Positions 12,011 to 13,420 of a stretch of 13,420 nucleotides of DNA are shown here, in pieces. The notes below the pieces were generated by a model. That model did no database searches. It worked only from the letters and a program-made list of their open reading frames with translations, and was not told the origin of the DNA. Source of the DNA: CAYLNK01 sp964384675. GTDB taxonomy: Bacteria; Acidobacteriota; Thermoanaerobaculia; UBA5066. Location of the stretch: contig CAYLNK010000177.1 of assembly GCA_964384675.1 (NCBI GenBank), positions 1-13,420 of the forward strand. Direction: 5' to 3'. A program made the translations under genes and the position numbers. Position 1 is the first letter of the stretch. Each line of letters opens with the position of its first letter.

Positions 12011-13420
12011 GTGCTCGCGGCCCTCGGTCTGACCCTCCTCCTGGCGCCGCCTCCTTCCGGGGCGGGCTTCGTCGGGAGCGTCCGGTGCGGGAGCTGCCAC
12101 AGGAAACAGCACGAGGTCTGGGCGAAGGACTGGCACGGACGGGCCCTCTCGGTGGCCGCGCCGGCGACCGTCGAGGGTCGGTTCGAGCCCCCGCACGTCT
12201 TCGAGAAGGGCTCGACGCGTGCGGAGACGTCGCGACGCGGCGACTCGTTCGTCATGAAGGCGCTCGACCGGGCCGGCCTCGCGCGCGACTTTCCGGTCGC
12301 CTTCACGGTGGGCGGACGCCGCATGCAGGACTACCTCACGCCCTTCCCGGACGGCCGCCTGCAGGTCCTGCCGATCTACTGGCACGTCACCGGCCGGGGC
12401 GAGTGGGTCGACCTGACGACGCTCAAGCAGGGCGCGCTCCACCCGGAGCATCCCTTCTTCTGGACGAACTACGCGCGCACCTTCAACAAGGAGTGCCTCT
12501 CGTGTCACGTCACCGGTGAGTCGATCGGGTGGGACGAGGTGTCGCGCACGTTCCGGACCTCGTGGGCGGAGCCCGGGGTCGCCTGCGAGGCGTGCCACGG
12601 GCCCGGTGCCAGGCACGCTCGCGACGGTCTGGCGCGCTCCGTCGTGCGACCCACTGGGCTCCCGCCGGAGCGGGGAGCCGCGATCTGCGCCGCCTGCCAC
12701 GCCCCGCGGGCGCCGTGGCGCTCCTCGTTCGGCGCGGCCGCGCGCTTCCGGCCGGGCCAGACCTTCGAGGAGGTGTTCGAGCCGCTCACGCCGATCCTCG
12801 GCCCGGGCGACCTCTCCGGTGATTTCTGGATCGACGGCCGCCCGTCGGCCGGCTCCTTCGAGTCGGCGGCGCTCGGGCAGTCGGCGTGCGCGCGGAAGGG
12901 CGGGGTGACGTGCTTCACCTGCCACACGCCGCCTCACGGCCCGGGCGGGCTCTCCGAGCTGAAGCCGGCCGCGCGGTCGGACGAGGTGTGTCTCGGATGT
13001 CACCGCGCGCACGCGGCGCCGCCGGCGGCGCTGACGCACGGCTTCCATCCCGCGGGGAAGGCGGGCTGCCTCTCCTACCACATGCCCCGCACCGTCACCG
13101 GTGTACTCGACCCGCAGGCCGATCACTCGATCGACGTGCCGAACCCGGAGAACCGGCGCGACTTCGGCATCCCGGACGCGTGCGGGACGTGTCATCCGCA
13201 GAAGCCGGCCGAGTGGGCCGTGGCCGAGCTCGAGAAGCGCTTCCCGGGCTCGGCCCGGCGCGAGCGCCGCCGCCGCCTGGCGAGGGCGACGAACCTCTGG
13301 CTCGCCCAGGACTCCGCGGCTGAGCCGGCGTTCGTGGCGCTACTGGCGGACGGCGAGGAGTCCTTGCTGATGCGCGCGAACGCGGCGACGGCGCTGGGCT
13401 CGACGCGCGGCCCGGGACCC
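12011..13420 (+). CDS. Exported multiheme c-type cytochrome, N-terminal part (3' end outside window)
   Basis: The frame is open from GTG 12011 to the window end; 470 residues are visible. Residues 1-19 (LAALGLTLLLAPPPSGAG) are a Sec-type hydrophobic signal, though without a basic n-region. Seven canonical CxxCH heme sites follow, at C26, C162, C192, C226, C301, C327 and C391 (first Cys), plus a degenerate CLSYH at 353-357. GFVGSVRCGSCHRKQHEVW..DWHGRAL is the opening of cytochrome c554-like proteins (PF13435 type), and YLTPFPDGRLQVLP before ECLSCH is typical of a large periplasmic family in soil and sediment bacteria. From about residue 405 the sequence turns into an Ala/Leu/Arg-rich helical region that looks like the start of HEAT- or TPR-like repeats. 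It probably carries electrons or acts on an N or S substrate in the periplasm; no partner is visible. Confidence 0.87.
   Translation, partial: MLAALGLTLLLAPPPSGAGFVGSVRCGSCHRKQHEVWAKDWHGRALSVAAPATVEGRFEPPHVFEKGSTRAETSRRGDSFVMKALDRAGLARDFPVAFTVGGRRMQDYLTPFPDGRLQVLPIYWHVTGRGEWVDLTTLKQGALHPEHPFFWTNYARTFNKECLSCHVTGESIGWDEVSRTFRTSWAEPGVACEACHGPGARHARDGLARSVVRPTGLPPERGAAICAACHAPRAPWRSSFGAAARFRPGQTFEEVFEPLTPILGPGDLSGDFWIDGRPSAGSFESAALGQSACARKGGVTCFTCHTPPHGPGGLSELKPAARSDEVCLGCHRAHAAPPAALTHGFHPAGKAGCLSYHMPRTVTGVLDPQADHSIDVPNPENRRDFGIPDACGTCHPQKPAEWAVAELEKRFPGSARRERRRRLARATNLWLAQDSAAEPAFVALLADGEESLLMRANAATALGSTRGPGP
13067..13081 (+). other. Degenerate heme-binding motif (CxxYH) in the cytochrome
   Basis: Five codons encode C353-L-S-Y356-H357 followed by MPR. 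In relatives this position is normally CxxCHMP. The codon is TAC where TGC would give Cys, a single G-to-A difference. The first Cys and the His are kept, so a heme could at most be attached by one thioether. A sequencing error or a recent mutation is equally possible. Confidence 0.8.

Noticed and set aside
6688..12324. A 1878-codon open frame on the - strand antisense to four genes
   Set aside because: It is Arg/Gly/Pro-rich low-complexity translation typical of GC-rich antisense, runs through two well-supported enzymes and the tandem repeat, and shows no domain or ribosome site.
11960..13195. A 411-codon - strand frame antisense to the cytochrome
   Set aside because: The + strand frame from 12011 has seven CxxCH motifs and a signal peptide; the antisense frame has only Arg-rich sequence.

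Overview
The window is very GC-rich bacterial chromosome, densely packed with short intergenic gaps and frequent GTG starts. A GAF-containing Ser/Thr kinase, a 7Fe ferredoxin, a POT-type transporter, a periplasmic multiheme cytochrome with C-terminal repeats, and several genes with a TANNNT box right at the start codon suggest an environmental Acidobacteriota-like lineage. That placement is inference, since no rRNA or marker gene is present. I see no phage, integrase, IS transposase, CRISPR array or tRNA.

Layout, left to right. (1) 1-3180 (+): the C-terminal part of an FHA-domain protein, then a membrane Ser/Thr protein kinase whose sensor half looks borrowed from a histidine kinase. The pair is probably one phospho-signalling operon (kinase plus phosphothreonine reader). 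(2) 3222-3388: a 67-bp tandem repeat carrying three near-identical GC hairpins, between the kinase and a convergent 7Fe ferredoxin gene (3395-3655, -). (3) 3788-5047 (+): a POT/MFS transporter, ending 6 bp from a convergent gene pair. (4) 5054-6678 (-): polysaccharide deacetylase and WaaE-like family 2 glycosyltransferase, overlapping by GTGA. (5) 6679-6717: a 39-bp divergent control region with a -10-like box for each direction. (6) 6718-11979 (+): a GT-C membrane glycosyltransferase, an unusual nucleotidyltransferase-like/sugar-transferase-like fusion, two tandem 45-codon mini-ORFs in a 134-bp duplication, an aldehyde dehydrogenase and an OsmC-like protein. (7) 12011-13420 (+): the N-terminal 470 residues of a multiheme c-type cytochrome that runs off the right edge.

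Functional reading: genes 5054-9825 form an envelope-glycan neighbourhood (glycosyl transfer at the membrane, sugar-phosphate handling, deacetylation of an exported polysaccharide). The aldehyde dehydrogenase and OsmC protein are a detoxification or redox pair. The most unusual items are the mini-ORF/REP-like duplication threaded exactly into an ATGA stop-start junction (9822-10093), the apparently catalytically degenerate NTase/beta-helix/sugar-transferase fusion, the histidine-kinase-like sensor joined to a C-terminal Ser/Thr kinase, the compact divergent leaderless-type promoter pair, and a heme-binding site in the cytochrome with one cysteine changed to tyrosine.
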